Of a stretch of DNA of 12,683 nt, positions 1 to 8,932 are shown one piece after another. Source of the stretch: Chromera velia (Eukaryota > Sar > Chromeraceae); NCBI GenBank assembly GCA_018398765.1, contig JAHBMJ010002089.1:10001-22683 (forward strand), written 5' to 3'. Every line of letters starts with the position of its first letter. Positions within the stretch are counted from its first letter, which is position 1. The position numbers and the translations under genes are program-made. Under the pieces are notes generated by a model. That model worked only from the letters and a program-made list of their open reading frames with translations. It was not told the origin of the DNA and did no database searches.

Positions 1-1770
1 GGACTCCTTGCGGGTCTCTCCCTCTCTGGCTCTGCGGGGGTTGTCTCCCCACCCGCACCCAGGCCGCCCGTCCGTGTCCCTCCGGTTGATTCCCGGTCGG
101 GGGGGTCTTTGATGTCCGACAGAGACGGTGTGCCGCCTGAGCGGGCTCAGCAGAACGCTGCAGAGGCCTTGCATGGGGGGGTGGATGTGGATGTGGATGC
201 GATGGGATCATGGGGGGCGGGGGGGGATGTGGACGTTCTGGATATCGAGATGCTTGATCCAGAGCTTCTACGAGAAGACAGAGAGGCACGAGAGAAGAGT
301 GAGGCAGCAAAGAGAGACGCAGAGATGGCAGCAGCCCTGCAGAGGGAGGAGGAGAGTCTCTCGGGGTTCGTTCAATCTCAGTGCAGATTTTGTGAGGGGG
401 TGACGCACGTGAAGGGCGTGCAACAGGCACGGGGGTTGTCTGGTGGGAACGTGATGGTGCCTGCAGAGGCTCCTGTGTGTTGTCGTGGGGAGTGTGCGGA
501 GAAGGCGAGAACGCACTGTAACCGAATGCTCCCATGTGGCCATGCGTGTGGGGGGACGCACGGGGAGTGGGAGGCTTTTGAGGAGGAGAAGAGAGCCCTG
601 CAGCTGGTCAGAGAGAATCATGTGACGGAGGAAGCGAGCAAAGCCGCGGCAGTGAAGAAACACCACTCGAAGTCAAAGAGACGAAAGAAAGGAGAGAAAG
701 AGAAACAGGAACCCGCCATCCTTGCAAAGCGGTCCCCCCGCCTGAATCCCGGCTGGGCTGCCCGCCAGGAAGCCATTGAGAAAGAGAAAGAACAGGAAGC
801 TGCCGCATCTGCAGCCGCAGGCTCCGCCGCCCCCGCAGCAGCAGCAGCAGGAAGAGAGGGAAATCCTGGTGGGGATAGAAAGAGAGGACGGGAGGCAGAA
901 GGAGAAGAGGATCCTCACGCAAACGGTCCCTGTGTGTGTGTGGTACCCTCTTGCCAAGCAGCCCTTAGTCGCCCCGGGTTTGATTCCGATTGTCCCGTAT
1001 GCCTTGACGGGCTTCACGGATCGCCCTGTGTAGCCCTGAATTGCGGTCACATGGTTCACTTTGGCTGTGCGTTGCTCCAGCTTCAGTCTGTCGACTGGCT
1101 GACAAAACCGCAGAGAAAGCCTCTGGAGTTCAACCTGCTCAAGTGCCCGCTGGGATGCGGAAAGCTTCTTGAGCACCCGTCTCTCTCCAAAGCAGAGGGC
1201 AGCGGCAAGCTCTTTGCAGTGCTCAGAGAGGTCTGTCTGTGGGGAGGGAGGGAGGGGCTGAAAGGGATGTGAACGAAGAAGTAGTCCTTCGTGCCTGCGT
1301 GCGTCAACATACTACTATCCTCAAAGTCACTGGGTAGTTACTCCTTTTTCTTTTTAGACTATTTTTTTCCCGTCGTCTCTCTCTCTCTTGGACTTTTCTC
1401 CTGCATCCCCGATCAGGCAGCTTCCTTCTGTTGGGCTCTGTCTGTCCTTTCTGTTTCTTCACCTTGTTGCGAGGGTGTGCTTTCGTCTCCCCTCGTATGC
1501 TTCTCTTTCTCCATGCTTCTGTGGGTCCGGTCGAGTAAATGTATGCTTGTGCATGAAGGACAGAGAGAGACTGACGCTTGCGCACCCCTCGATGCGTCTA
1601 TCCTTCTGTGCAGTGTCTGTCGGATGCGGGTCAGCGTGCGAAGGTGGAGGGCCTCGGCAATGCCTCTGGAGATGCGCTGAGTGATGAGGAGGCACTGAAG
1701 GTCTACGCTTACTACCTATGCCACAGGTATGTTAGTTGATCGGTTGGGTGGTTGGTTGGGAAGCACATGA

Positions 1771-1821
<51 letters not shown>

Positions 1822-3253
1822 TCAGTGCGTTCAGGCTCCGTTTGTGTGCTGGCTTCTAGGTGAAGCGGCAAGGTCTGTTTCTGTTCCCTTTCGCTTTCGG
1901 CATTTCTGAAAAAAATGTATGTAGAGCTTGAGATCTGAGGCCAGAGTCCCGCAAAAATGATCTCTCTTCCTGCGTCTCCTCCTGGGTCATCCATCTGTCA
2001 CTTGTCATCTTCTGGTGACCTTGGAAGTCATTTCGAGCAGCCTCGTTCTTCATCTCCCCCCCTCTGTGTGAGCGTGCGTGAGAGAGACAGACTGAGACAG
2101 TCAGAGTTTTCGTTCATCTACCTGTGCGTCTGTATGTGTGCAGGTGCAACGAACCATATTGGGGGGGCAAGAAGGAGTGTGAGGCAGCGGGTGCTCCCGA
2201 TCCCCCTTCTTCTTCTTCCTCCTCCTCCTCAGCAGCAGGAGCAGCTGCCCCAGAGCCGCCACCTCCAGCAGCAGCGGTCGCGGCGGCGGCGCCCTCAGGT
2301 CGTGGGGGGAGACGGGGGCGTCGGAGAGAGGTTCAGGGTGAGGCGGCGGCGGGGCAGGCCCAGAGGGAGCGTGCGATGAAGAACATGATTGGGAGAAGAA
2401 GTGCTCGAGGGGGTCAGGCCGCTGCTGCTGCAGAGGATGCAGCGAGGCGGGGGGTGAAGGAGGACGACCGGCTCCTTTGTCCCGCGTGCGTCTCCATTGT
2501 CACGGGGGTGCCCTCGAACGAGTGCAGCATTCACGGTGAGTGCGAGAAAAGTGTGAGAATGGGAGTAGGGAGGCAGTGTAGCGAGTGAAGTGTGTAATGT
2601 GAAAGCGAGGTTCTTTTGTGCGAAGATGTCTTTCGGGTGTACTGACTGTTCGGGCCGGTTGAGTTATCGGGTGAGGAAGAAGCTATCTTCCGAGTTTGTT
2701 GGCAATTTCGTCCCCCCGCCTGGGGAAACCGTTAATTGGTCGCTGATTTGATTTTTCCTTTGCTGCTTTCACGCTTTTTTTTTGGTGAAAGTAAATGTTT
2801 TGATTTTTCCTTTGCTGCTTTCACGGTTGTGTCCACACCTTCTTGGAGAGTGGCTGGCTGTTTTGATCTTCTTCTGACACATCAATGATGTGCGAAGGTA
2901 GGTGAACAAGAGGAGTAGATTCGAACTTATGACTGTCTGCCTTCCTGCCTGCCTGCCTGCCTGCCTGCCTGCTTGTGGGTGCAGGGACGAAGTACATGAA
3001 CTTCAAGTGCAAGTACTGTTGCGGTACGGGTGCGTGGTTCTGCTTTGGCCACACTCACTTTTGCGATCCCTGTCACAAGCGAGTGATGACGGAAGGCTCA
3101 GGTGCCTACCAGACTCTGGTGAAGCAATGCCCTGGGCAGGACTCTTCGGGGAGAGTGGTGGACGTGACGAAGTGCCCCCTGGGGATCCCTCATGGCAAAA
3201 ATCCGTGCGAGCGGTCCCTGGGATGCACTCTGTGCCTGGCTGCCAAAAAGTGA
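1..3253 (+). CDS. MYCBP2: MYCBP2/Highwire (PHR)-type RING-Cys-relay E3 ubiquitin ligase, C-terminal part (5' end outside window)
   Basis: Exons are 1-1230, 1614-1726, 2144-2535 and 2985-3253. All junctions are GT-AG, phases fit, and together they give 667 residues plus TGA. The frame is open from base 1, so the ATG at 112 is probably internal. In order: Cys-rich segment (C128, C131, C173, C179, H181, C183), Lys/Glu- and Ala-rich linker, RING (C331, C334, C348, H350, H353, C356, C382, C386), then the tandem-cysteine domain from C446 to C662. In the family this module passes ubiquitin through two cysteines onto Thr/Ser hydroxyls. The counterparts here are C460 (in GGKKEC) and C598 (in AWFCFG), with H609 matching the proposed catalytic His. 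C-terminal spacing follows human MYCBP2 closely, ending GCTLCLAAKK. Residues 461-559 form a much longer mediator loop than usual. The N-terminal RCC1/PHR regions are not visible, so orthology of the whole protein is unproven. Confidence 0.88.
991..1158 (+). other. RING domain of the RCR ligase (E2-binding part)
   Basis: The eight zinc ligands read C-x2-C-x13-C-x-H-x2-H-x2-C-x25-C-x3-C. The last pair (CPLGC) is spaced by three residues, where canonical RINGs and MYCBP2 have C-x2-C. The bases are unambiguous (tgc ccg ctg gga tgc at 1144-1158), so this is a true variant or an assembly difference. The domain should bind the E2 and deliver ubiquitin to the downstream cysteine relay. Confidence 0.85.
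1773..1820 (+). repeat. Compound microsatellite (GT)15(GA)9 in intron 2
   Basis: Fifteen GT units run directly into nine GA units, about 45 bases downstream of the exon 2 donor (GTATGT at 1727) of the RCR ligase gene. The intron spans 1727-2143. Confidence 0.95.
2191..2433 (+). other. Low-complexity mediator-loop insert or phase-neutral exitron inside exon 3
   Basis: This stretch is open in frame and very G+C-rich. It encodes a Ser run, Ala/Pro runs and an Arg/Gly-rich segment. It lies between relay cysteine C460 and the first zinc pair of the tandem-cysteine core (C560, C563), where the human protein has only about 16 residues. The stretch starts with GT (GTGCTC), ends with CAG after a CTG run, and is 243 nt long, a multiple of three. 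Removing it would leave an 18-residue loop, close to the human length. The donor is weak. Retention and splicing are both possible. Confidence 0.5.
2747..2825 (+). repeat. 27-bp perfect direct repeat in intron 3 (copies 2747-2773 and 2799-2825)
   Basis: The motif tttgatttttcctttgctgc with its continuation ttcacg occurs twice, 52 bases apart. The spacer holds a T9 run and GTGAAAG, which can pair with the CTTTCAC inside the first copy. It lies in intron 3 (2536-2984) and looks like a local duplication. Confidence 0.9.
2941..2972 (+). repeat. CCTG tetranucleotide tract next to the intron 3 acceptor
   Basis: Six or more CTGC/CCTG units end 12 bases before the acceptor (gtgcag, exon start 2985). 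The tract takes the place of an ordinary polypyrimidine tract. Confidence 0.85.
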
Positions 3254-4185
3254 AACCGGGGTGGGGTCGGGTGAGGGGGAATACTCACAGTGTGAACATA
3301 CGTGGAAGTGTCAGAATGAAGAGGGGATTCATGCAGTGCGTGCGCATTTGGGTGGAGAGCATATGCTTTGGGGTGGATGGGGGAGAAGGAAATGGGAGGG
3401 CTCATTTTTGCCTCACGAGTCGGTCTCCTTTTTTGCTCCTGTGAGGAGGCTCGAGGGGTATTAATAAATAAGAGAGGGAGGCTGTATAAGAGCGGGAGAA
3501 AGAAGATCGGTCCCATAAGGAGAACGCTGTTTGGGAAGACAGTCAGAGAAAAACAAACTACATGCACACGCGAATGGTCCCTCCCAGTAGATTTTGACCC
3601 GAAAATCCGTCCCGACTTCCCCCCCGTGATCTGAGGGTGACTTACAAGGTCGTGAGACGGATGAGTCGCGACGTCGTGAGCGTGCAGACAAATCATTGAT
3701 AGACTGTTAATCTCCCTGGGAGAAAGCCCTGTGAAAGCTCGCTTCAACGGGCAAGGTTCTGGCATCTTGGCTCTCGAATGGGATGAGTAGATGTGACACA
3801 CAAGAAGAAAGCACGGAGGAAGGAAAGAAGGGCGGATATTCATTGGATGTGTGCGTTGGAGAACCGTGAATTGAGGAAGAAGGGATGGATGAACGAGATT
3901 GCTTCTCAGTGATGCTGCCGGGGCGTGGCAGGCTGATCTTTGGGTCGATCTCTTTCTCTGTCTTCCTCCAGTCTCTTTCCCCTCCATGACTGAGCCGCAT
4001 CAGTGAAGAAGAAAGAGAGGCAGAAGGGGCTCTCGTCTCTCTCTCTATCTCTGCACAGCAACTGGAGCTCCGTTCCTTCTCTGCATGTGTTTCCTTCTGG
4101 GAGGTTTTGCCGGGAACACGCAAGGGAGTTTTCGCTTTCTTTCTCCCAGTATCCTCCTCCCACTGCATGACCCTTCCTTTGTATT

Positions 4186-4209
4186 TCTCTCTCTCTCTCT
4201 CTCTCTCTC
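4186..4209 (+). repeat. (TC)12 microsatellite
   Basis: Twenty-four bases of uninterrupted TC in the intergenic region. Confidence 0.95.
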
Positions 4210-4467
4210 GCGGCGTGTACGTGTGGTGTGTGCGTGTGCTTGGGCTTCCTGGTCTCCGAGTTGGTTTGTACCGGGGAGCCGGGATGGGGGTGGGGGGGCT
4301 GGGGGCAGGGGTGCACGTGAGTAGTGCCTGAACGAAGTGCAGATTCCTTGACTGACTGTGTTTGGGAGGGGAATCTAGAGGTGAGGTGAGATAAGTGTCT
4401 GGCAAAGCCTTCCTTCCCGTTCCTTTCCTTTCTTCCGCTCTCTTTCAAACGAATCCTTTTCCATCTT

Positions 4468-4486
4468 AACAAACAAACAAACAAAC
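4468..4486 (+). repeat. (AAAC)n short tandem repeat
   Basis: About four and a half AAAC units, sixteen bases before the palindrome at 4502. Confidence 0.9.
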
Positions 4487-4501
4487 GAAAAGTATGCAAA
4501 T

Positions 4502-4523
4502 CGATCGGGTCTCGACCCGATCG
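4502..4523. other. Perfect inverted repeat CGATCGGGTC-TC-GACCCGATCG
   Basis: Two 10-bp arms are perfectly complementary around a 2-base centre. It could be a protein-binding palindrome or a hairpin in a transcript. No gene boundary nearby assigns it a role. Confidence 0.85.
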
Positions 4524-4853
4524 CTTTATGCTCCCTGCATTCTTGCCTTCCTTCATCGCATTTGTTTGTTGTTTCGCTTCATCAATTCATCCAACCAACG
4601 GCCCCCGATGCCCGCACCCTTCCTCACGTCTGGTTTTCTGGCAACCCCTCAGATCTTCTCTTCGGCAACTTTTCTAGATGATGAGGCAACATGAACGCAT
4701 GAAATAATTAGTTGAAATAAAATGGACGGCTCCTCTCCTACCCTTCGATTGGATCGCCTTTCCCCCATTCTTTTGCATCAGAAATCCATCGTCCTTGACC
4801 GTTCTCCGCACGCTTCCAGCTAGGCTCCCAGCCGTCTCAGACCTTCGATCAAT

Positions 4854-4861
4854 GAATGTGT
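4854..4861 (+). repeat. Left target-site duplication GAATGTGT of the hAT-type element
   Basis: It lies directly before CAAAGG and is identical to 6036-6043. Confidence 0.88.
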
Positions 4862-6035
4862 CAAAGGTGTTTAATCATGGAATATATTTATTCACTAGTT
4901 ACTCACTTCAAAAGTAATATAATCAGGAATATATTCAGGAATATATTCCTAAATTAATTAAGGGGGGGTCATTTTTGATTTTTTTTTTTTAAATATAGTT
5001 TATAACTATAAAAAAATGGTTTTAAAAAAGATAAACAGGGGCTATCTAGCTGTTAGGCACTGTTAATAGGCAGTAGTGTAACAGTTACTATACTAGACTG
5101 TGTTACAGTGTTACTAGAATTTTATAAAATCTTACTATTTATAAACTTATTAAACTAGCAAATGACATATCATATGAATACGCGGTTGAAAGTTCATACA
5201 CGTTCTCATTGCATAAACATGCACACACTACACCAAAACACGCATGCACACTGCAGCACACACTGTATAGCAAAAGGAGGCCTTACTGTATGCACTACGT
5301 AAGATGCACTCTTTTTCACTTTCAGCATTCGAACGCGAAACACCAAAACACCACAAGCACTGTCGAGCAAAAAATCATCTGGGTACAAACAAGCAGAAAG
5401 ATGTATGCAAAGATATAAATGTAGATATCAATCATGCAAACGCGCATATACGATTCTGGCTGTCGTCCCGCAGGAATTGCATGTATACGATTCTATAGGT
5501 TTGCCGAGCGGTGGCTGAACTGCTTTGAAGAAGTCTCGTACATCCATTTGACTCATTTTCAAACTATAGAGTTAATTGTCTGAACATATCAGGCCTCAGT
5601 CATCTCAGACTGGTATCATGGCTTGCTGTGACTTCAAGTTTGCATCTTACCTTGTGTTTGAAACTCATGCATGAAGACCCGATTTTTGATGCAACCTGTA
5701 CAATCGGCTATTCGGCTCCGAATGCATGCACCGATGCATGGCCGCGGCCGCTAGTAGGAGCGGTGCATGGGCCGCGCCGGCGCGTGCATGGCTGGCCCGG
5801 GCTGCATGGGCTGGGCCATGCATACAGTGCACTGGATGTGCACAAGCCTCCAGGCTACTCCCAAAACATTTGTTTTTATAACATAAAAAAAAAACCACGC
5901 ACCATTAGAATGACCTAAGGTATTAAAGACTAGTAAAAATCGGACTTTGGCTAATTAATCACTTTATTCAATCACATTCAATCACTTCATGGGATAATTA
6001 AATATATTCTAATCACAAGTGACTAAACACCTTTG
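4862..6035. mobile_element. Non-autonomous hAT-type DNA transposon (1174 bp)
   Basis: The left end reads CAAAGGTGTTTAATCA. The reverse complement of the right end reads CAAAGGTGTTTAGTCA, so 15 of 16 positions match. The element is flanked on both sides by the 8-bp direct repeat GAATGTGT (4854-4861 and 6036-6043). An 8-bp target duplication and short inverted ends beginning CA are typical of the hAT superfamily. The interior is mostly AT-rich, has no transposase frame, and carries subterminal GGAATATATT repeats (around 4879, 4925 and 4937). A weaker similarity between the two ends (TTAATTA, GGTCATT, long T runs) extends inward. It is therefore a deletion derivative or MITE-like member that would need a transposase from elsewhere. 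Confidence 0.85.
5721..5825. repeat. G+C-rich TGCATGG repeat cluster inside the hAT-type element
   Basis: The motif TGCATGG recurs four times within about 75 bases, flanked by further TGCATGC and CCATGCAT copies. GCGGCCGC, GCGCCGGCGC and CCCGGG palindromes lie between them. The patch contrasts sharply with the AT-rich remainder of the element and lies about 210 bases inside its right end. Confidence 0.7.
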
Positions 6036-6043
6036 GAATGTGT
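6036..6043 (+). repeat. Right target-site duplication GAATGTGT of the hAT-type element
   Basis: It lies directly after CCTTTG and is identical to 4854-4861. Confidence 0.88.
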
Positions 6044-6054
6044 CGATCCGTCGA

Positions 6055-6313
6055 CCGAGAAATGTATTTATATACTTGTTTGCGTCTCGACACACACTAG
6101 GACGCACAGTCGAGCCATCATCATCGTTCTTGTCAGATTGAAGACGGCGGTTCAAGAAGCTTTTAAACATATTTAAAAACTATTAATAGATGTGTTGATT
6201 GCCGTTGTCCTAGCCGTTATCCATATTTGCATTGAAACCTATTGGTTCTCTATATATTTTTTTAATACTACAGTTGTTGGCCATTAATGCCCCAAATTGG
6301 TCCCTAGTATAGT
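6055..6313. repeat. 259-bp direct repeat, copy 1
   Basis: It starts CCGAGAAATGTATTTATATA and ends CCCTAGTATAGT. It is the same length as copy 2 at 8933-9191 and differs at seven positions, all transitions, with no gaps. It abuts the 3' end of the minus-strand retrotransposon. No coding frame crosses it. Confidence 0.95.
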
Positions 6314-6321
6314 GATTAGTG

Positions 6322-6439
6322 GTGCTTTAGAGCACTGTCGCCGTTTTGTCTTATAGAGGTCGCCCCCGCAAATAGCAGGGGGGTGTACCTCATCGCTGAG
6401 GCTCAGACCACACCCCGTGGCCCGCCTGGTTTCCCAGGC
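6322..6439 (-). other. Array of five hairpins in the LINE 3' end
   Basis: Five perfect or nearly perfect stems lie in 118 bases: GTGCT/AGCAC (6322-6335), CCCCCGC/GCAGGGGG with one bulged A (6363-6382), CCTCA/TGAGG (6388-6401), CCAC/GTGG (6408-6420) and GCCTGG/CCAGGC (6424-6439). They lie between the reverse transcriptase stop codon and the repeat boundary. A structured 3' end is the usual recognition feature for LINE reverse transcriptases. That role here is an inference. Confidence 0.65.
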
Positions 6440-6545
6440 CGCTAACAAACAATAATCTATCTACGCTTTGCATGCTTTGGTCTATGGGCTGCTTAGAAGG
6501 GACTGCTCCAAAAATCGATCTAATGATACAGGACGAAAGGACACT

Positions 6546-8930
6546 TTAGCTTTGTGCATGCCCTCTCTCCATTCTTCTCTCAGCAATTTCTCCTTCTCCC
6601 TCCCTCAGCTGTCTTCCTGCTTCCATTGCTTCCAGGATGGTCTTGTATTCTTCTTTTCTTCTTTTCGTTCCTCCCTTTCTTTTTGTGATCACTCCGTATC
6701 TCCGTGTCAGCACTGTTTCATCTAACGAGCTTTCAGGTGCATACCTTCTTGGGCTTTCCTTGAACACTCTTCTTCTGAACGCCGCCCTCCCCAGAAACTC
6801 ATCCACCACACTATACCCTTCGTTCATCAAGAATTTGAACAGAACCTCAGTGTGCAGTCTTCCTCTTTGTCCTTCTCTTTTCTCTCTGCAAACTTCTCTT
6901 GCTCTCTTTTCTCTTCCCTCGTTCCAGTCTGCTGCTAATGTTCTATATATGTACGCTCTTTCTCTATCATAAATCGGATACTCAGTCAGCATATAGATCT
7001 CATCCTTCAACACCTCTGTTTCTATCCATCCTTTGCAATAAGGGCAGAGTCTCTCCTCCAACGACACTCTCTGCCCTCCTCTTTCTGGCACTTTTCCCTT
7101 TATTCCCGCTAACGTCCTGTCTCCTACTCTGCAGGCTGCTCTCCTTCTATGTTCTCCTCTTAGTGCTACCTTTCTATAAGAAAAGGGCACCCGTCCCAGT
7201 TTTTCTTTCTCTATTTTCATTCCCCCTCTTGGTCTTTCTTCTGACGCCTTTTCAAACAAAATGAACTGCAATCTGTTTTCGTTTGCTTTTATTCGGTGTA
7301 TGTGTACCATATAGATTTTTTTTCCTTTTTCTCTCTCTCTTCTATCTCTCTCTATCACTCCCCTCTCAATTCTCTACCTGAAAATTTCTTTCTTCCTCTC
7401 TTTTATTTCTTTATCTGTCTTTAAGTTGCTTACAATCCATCTTTCCATCCTATCTACTCTTTCATTCACTGCGTGTGTCCCTATCTCTCCTGGCTGGCCT
7501 GCGAGCTTCTCTTTTGAAAAAGGATGAAGGCCTCTCTCTGTGAATAGTGTCTGTGTGCATTTTTTTAAGTACAGAAAGAAGTGAAAGGGATGCAACTCTG
7601 TTCTTCTTCCCCTCTTCAGTTTATCGTCCACTCCTCCTCTTAAGCAATGAATGACAGCCTGCCCAATCGCCTGCTTCTTCTTTTCTTTTAGTGCCTTTCT
7701 TGCCCATCTGATCATCCTCTCTACCACTTCAATGTCAATTGGAAACATCCCCCCCTCCATCAATGTAGTGTCTGCGCTTTCTGTCTTCCTTAGCCCCAAG
7801 ACCCACCTCACAAAGCATCTTTGTTTTTCGTCGAATTCTGCACAGGCCCTGTCTGTGCATGGGTGTATCTCGTATTCATACATCCATACTACACGCACCG
7901 TCTGATTATATAAATGAAAACATTCTGCCGGCGGCACAGCTGGCTCTCTGGCTAACTTTCCTATCAATCTTTGCATGCATCTCTCTGCTCTCACTACTCT
8001 GTCTGCTATCATTACATCGAGGTCGTAGTTTAAGGGAAGAACCAGACCCACAAATGGCTGTGCTTTCTCTTCTTTCAGTACCATGCTGCCTATTCTGATC
8101 TCTTTTGTCTGCCTTTGCCTTCCAAACCTCAGTACTCTCGATTTATCAGAAAAGAGGAGACGGAGCAGCTTTGCGTACTTCCTTAATCCCTCCAGCAGTT
8201 TATTCAATTCTCTGTCTATTGCATCGAGCAAAGTCATATCGTCTACAAATAATATAGAGAAAAAATCTACCCACCTCCCATCCTCTCCGACCGGTACTTT
8301 TGATCTTTCTCCCTGTTCTCCTATTCTCCTTCTCCCAGCCCTCCCTTCCTTTTTTACTCTTTTTGACAGGTCGTGTACATATTCTTTGAAAAAAGTGGGC
8401 CCACTGGACCTCCCTTGTTTCATCCCTATCTGTTTTGGATACCACTTTCCTGTCCCTTTTACTCTTGCTCTTACTTTCTCGAGCGAGGACAGGGCCCATC
8501 GGATTAGCTCCTCTGAAACCCCTGCCTCTCTCAGTTGCTGCTTAAGCTTGCTATGCCTGACTTCATCAAAAACTTGAGGAAAATCAAGGAGGGCCACAAT
8601 CACAGAGAGATGGTGGGCAATCACAAACAAAAGAAGAAAGATGGCATCGCATGTTCCTGCTTTCTTTCTATATGCAAACTGCCATACGTTCTGCCTTGCT
8701 TCTCTCTCTACATTATTACCGAGAATCATGTCCCCCCATTTTGCGTCTGCACATGCCAGGTGCACGTTTCTCTATCCCCCCATCACTGCCTGTGACTTGC
8801 CAGGCTTTGCCAATGCTGTCACCGGTAAATTATTTCATCCCTCTGGCCACCATGCATAACGAAAAGATGCATTAATCAAATTAGCATATATATTCACCAT
8901 CACTTGAGATTTTTTATGTAACTTGAGCAG
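6546..8930 (-). pseudogene. LINE reverse transcriptase, decayed, single frame with three in-frame stops
   Basis: One uninterrupted reading phase runs from 8930 down to TAA at 6546-6548. It is broken only by TGA (8835-8837), TAG (8772-8774) and TAG (7374-7376). The start is a typical LINE pre-block (PEG-stop-NN followed by AKPGK). Reverse transcriptase blocks follow in order: QFAYRKKAGTCDAIFLL, LDFPQVFD (first catalytic Asp, 8565-8588), GMKQGRSSGP, FVDD (catalytic Asp pair, 8238-8249) and DKSRVLRFGR. A C-terminal region with CPYC (7035-7046) resembles the zinc knuckle of LINE proteins, but its expected His and Cys are both Tyr. The first stop sits where the family has a conserved Trp (P-x-x-W). 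I expect no functional product. Confidence 0.85.
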
Positions 8931-8932
8931 AC

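Larger units (their letters stand above)
3254..4853. other. Intergenic region without a credible gene
   Basis: After the ligase stop codon there is no reading frame with recognisable domains on either strand. The longer open frames on the minus strand are low-complexity Arg/Glu/Ser/Pro or His-rich, with no splice-supported continuation. The region holds one AATAAA at 3463-3468, a possible polyadenylation signal 210 bases after the stop. It also has a (TC)12 tract at 4186-4209, an (AAAC)n tract at 4468-4486 and the palindrome at 4502-4523. Confidence 0.6.
6314..8932 (-). mobile_element. 5'-truncated LINE-type (non-LTR) retrotransposon copy
   Basis: This 2.6-kb minus-strand insertion lies exactly between the two 259-bp direct repeats. 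It holds a reverse transcriptase frame that begins inside the domain at the 8932 edge, so the 5' part (ORF1, endonuclease) is missing. A 3' untranslated part of about 230 bases follows, with five hairpins and no poly(A) tail. The simplest reading is target-primed insertion of a truncated copy with an unusually long target duplication. Other explanations for the flanking repeats are given in the findings. Confidence 0.75.

Noticed and set aside
109-1272. Complete stand-alone 387-residue gene starting at the TTG/ATG near 109
   Set aside because: The frame is open upstream to base 1, the GT donor at 1231 precedes the stop, and downstream exons continue the known domain order.
2124-2588. Separate 154-residue gene starting at 2124
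   Set aside because: It is exon 3 of the ligase gene. The acceptor CAG at 2141-2143 and the phase match to exon 2 explain it.
3190-3987. Minus-strand open frame of 265 codons
   Set aside because: It overlaps the ligase's last exon, has low-complexity composition and shows no recognisable domain.
3906-4556. Minus-strand open frame of 216 codons
   Set aside because: Its Arg/Glu repeats come from the TC microsatellite and it shows no domain or splice support.
6301-6370. tRNA-like sequence (CTAGTATAGTGATTAG resembles the 5' part of Asp/Glu tRNA genes)
   Set aside because: No anticodon arm or GGTTCGA-type T arm follows, and the segment crosses the repeat boundary.
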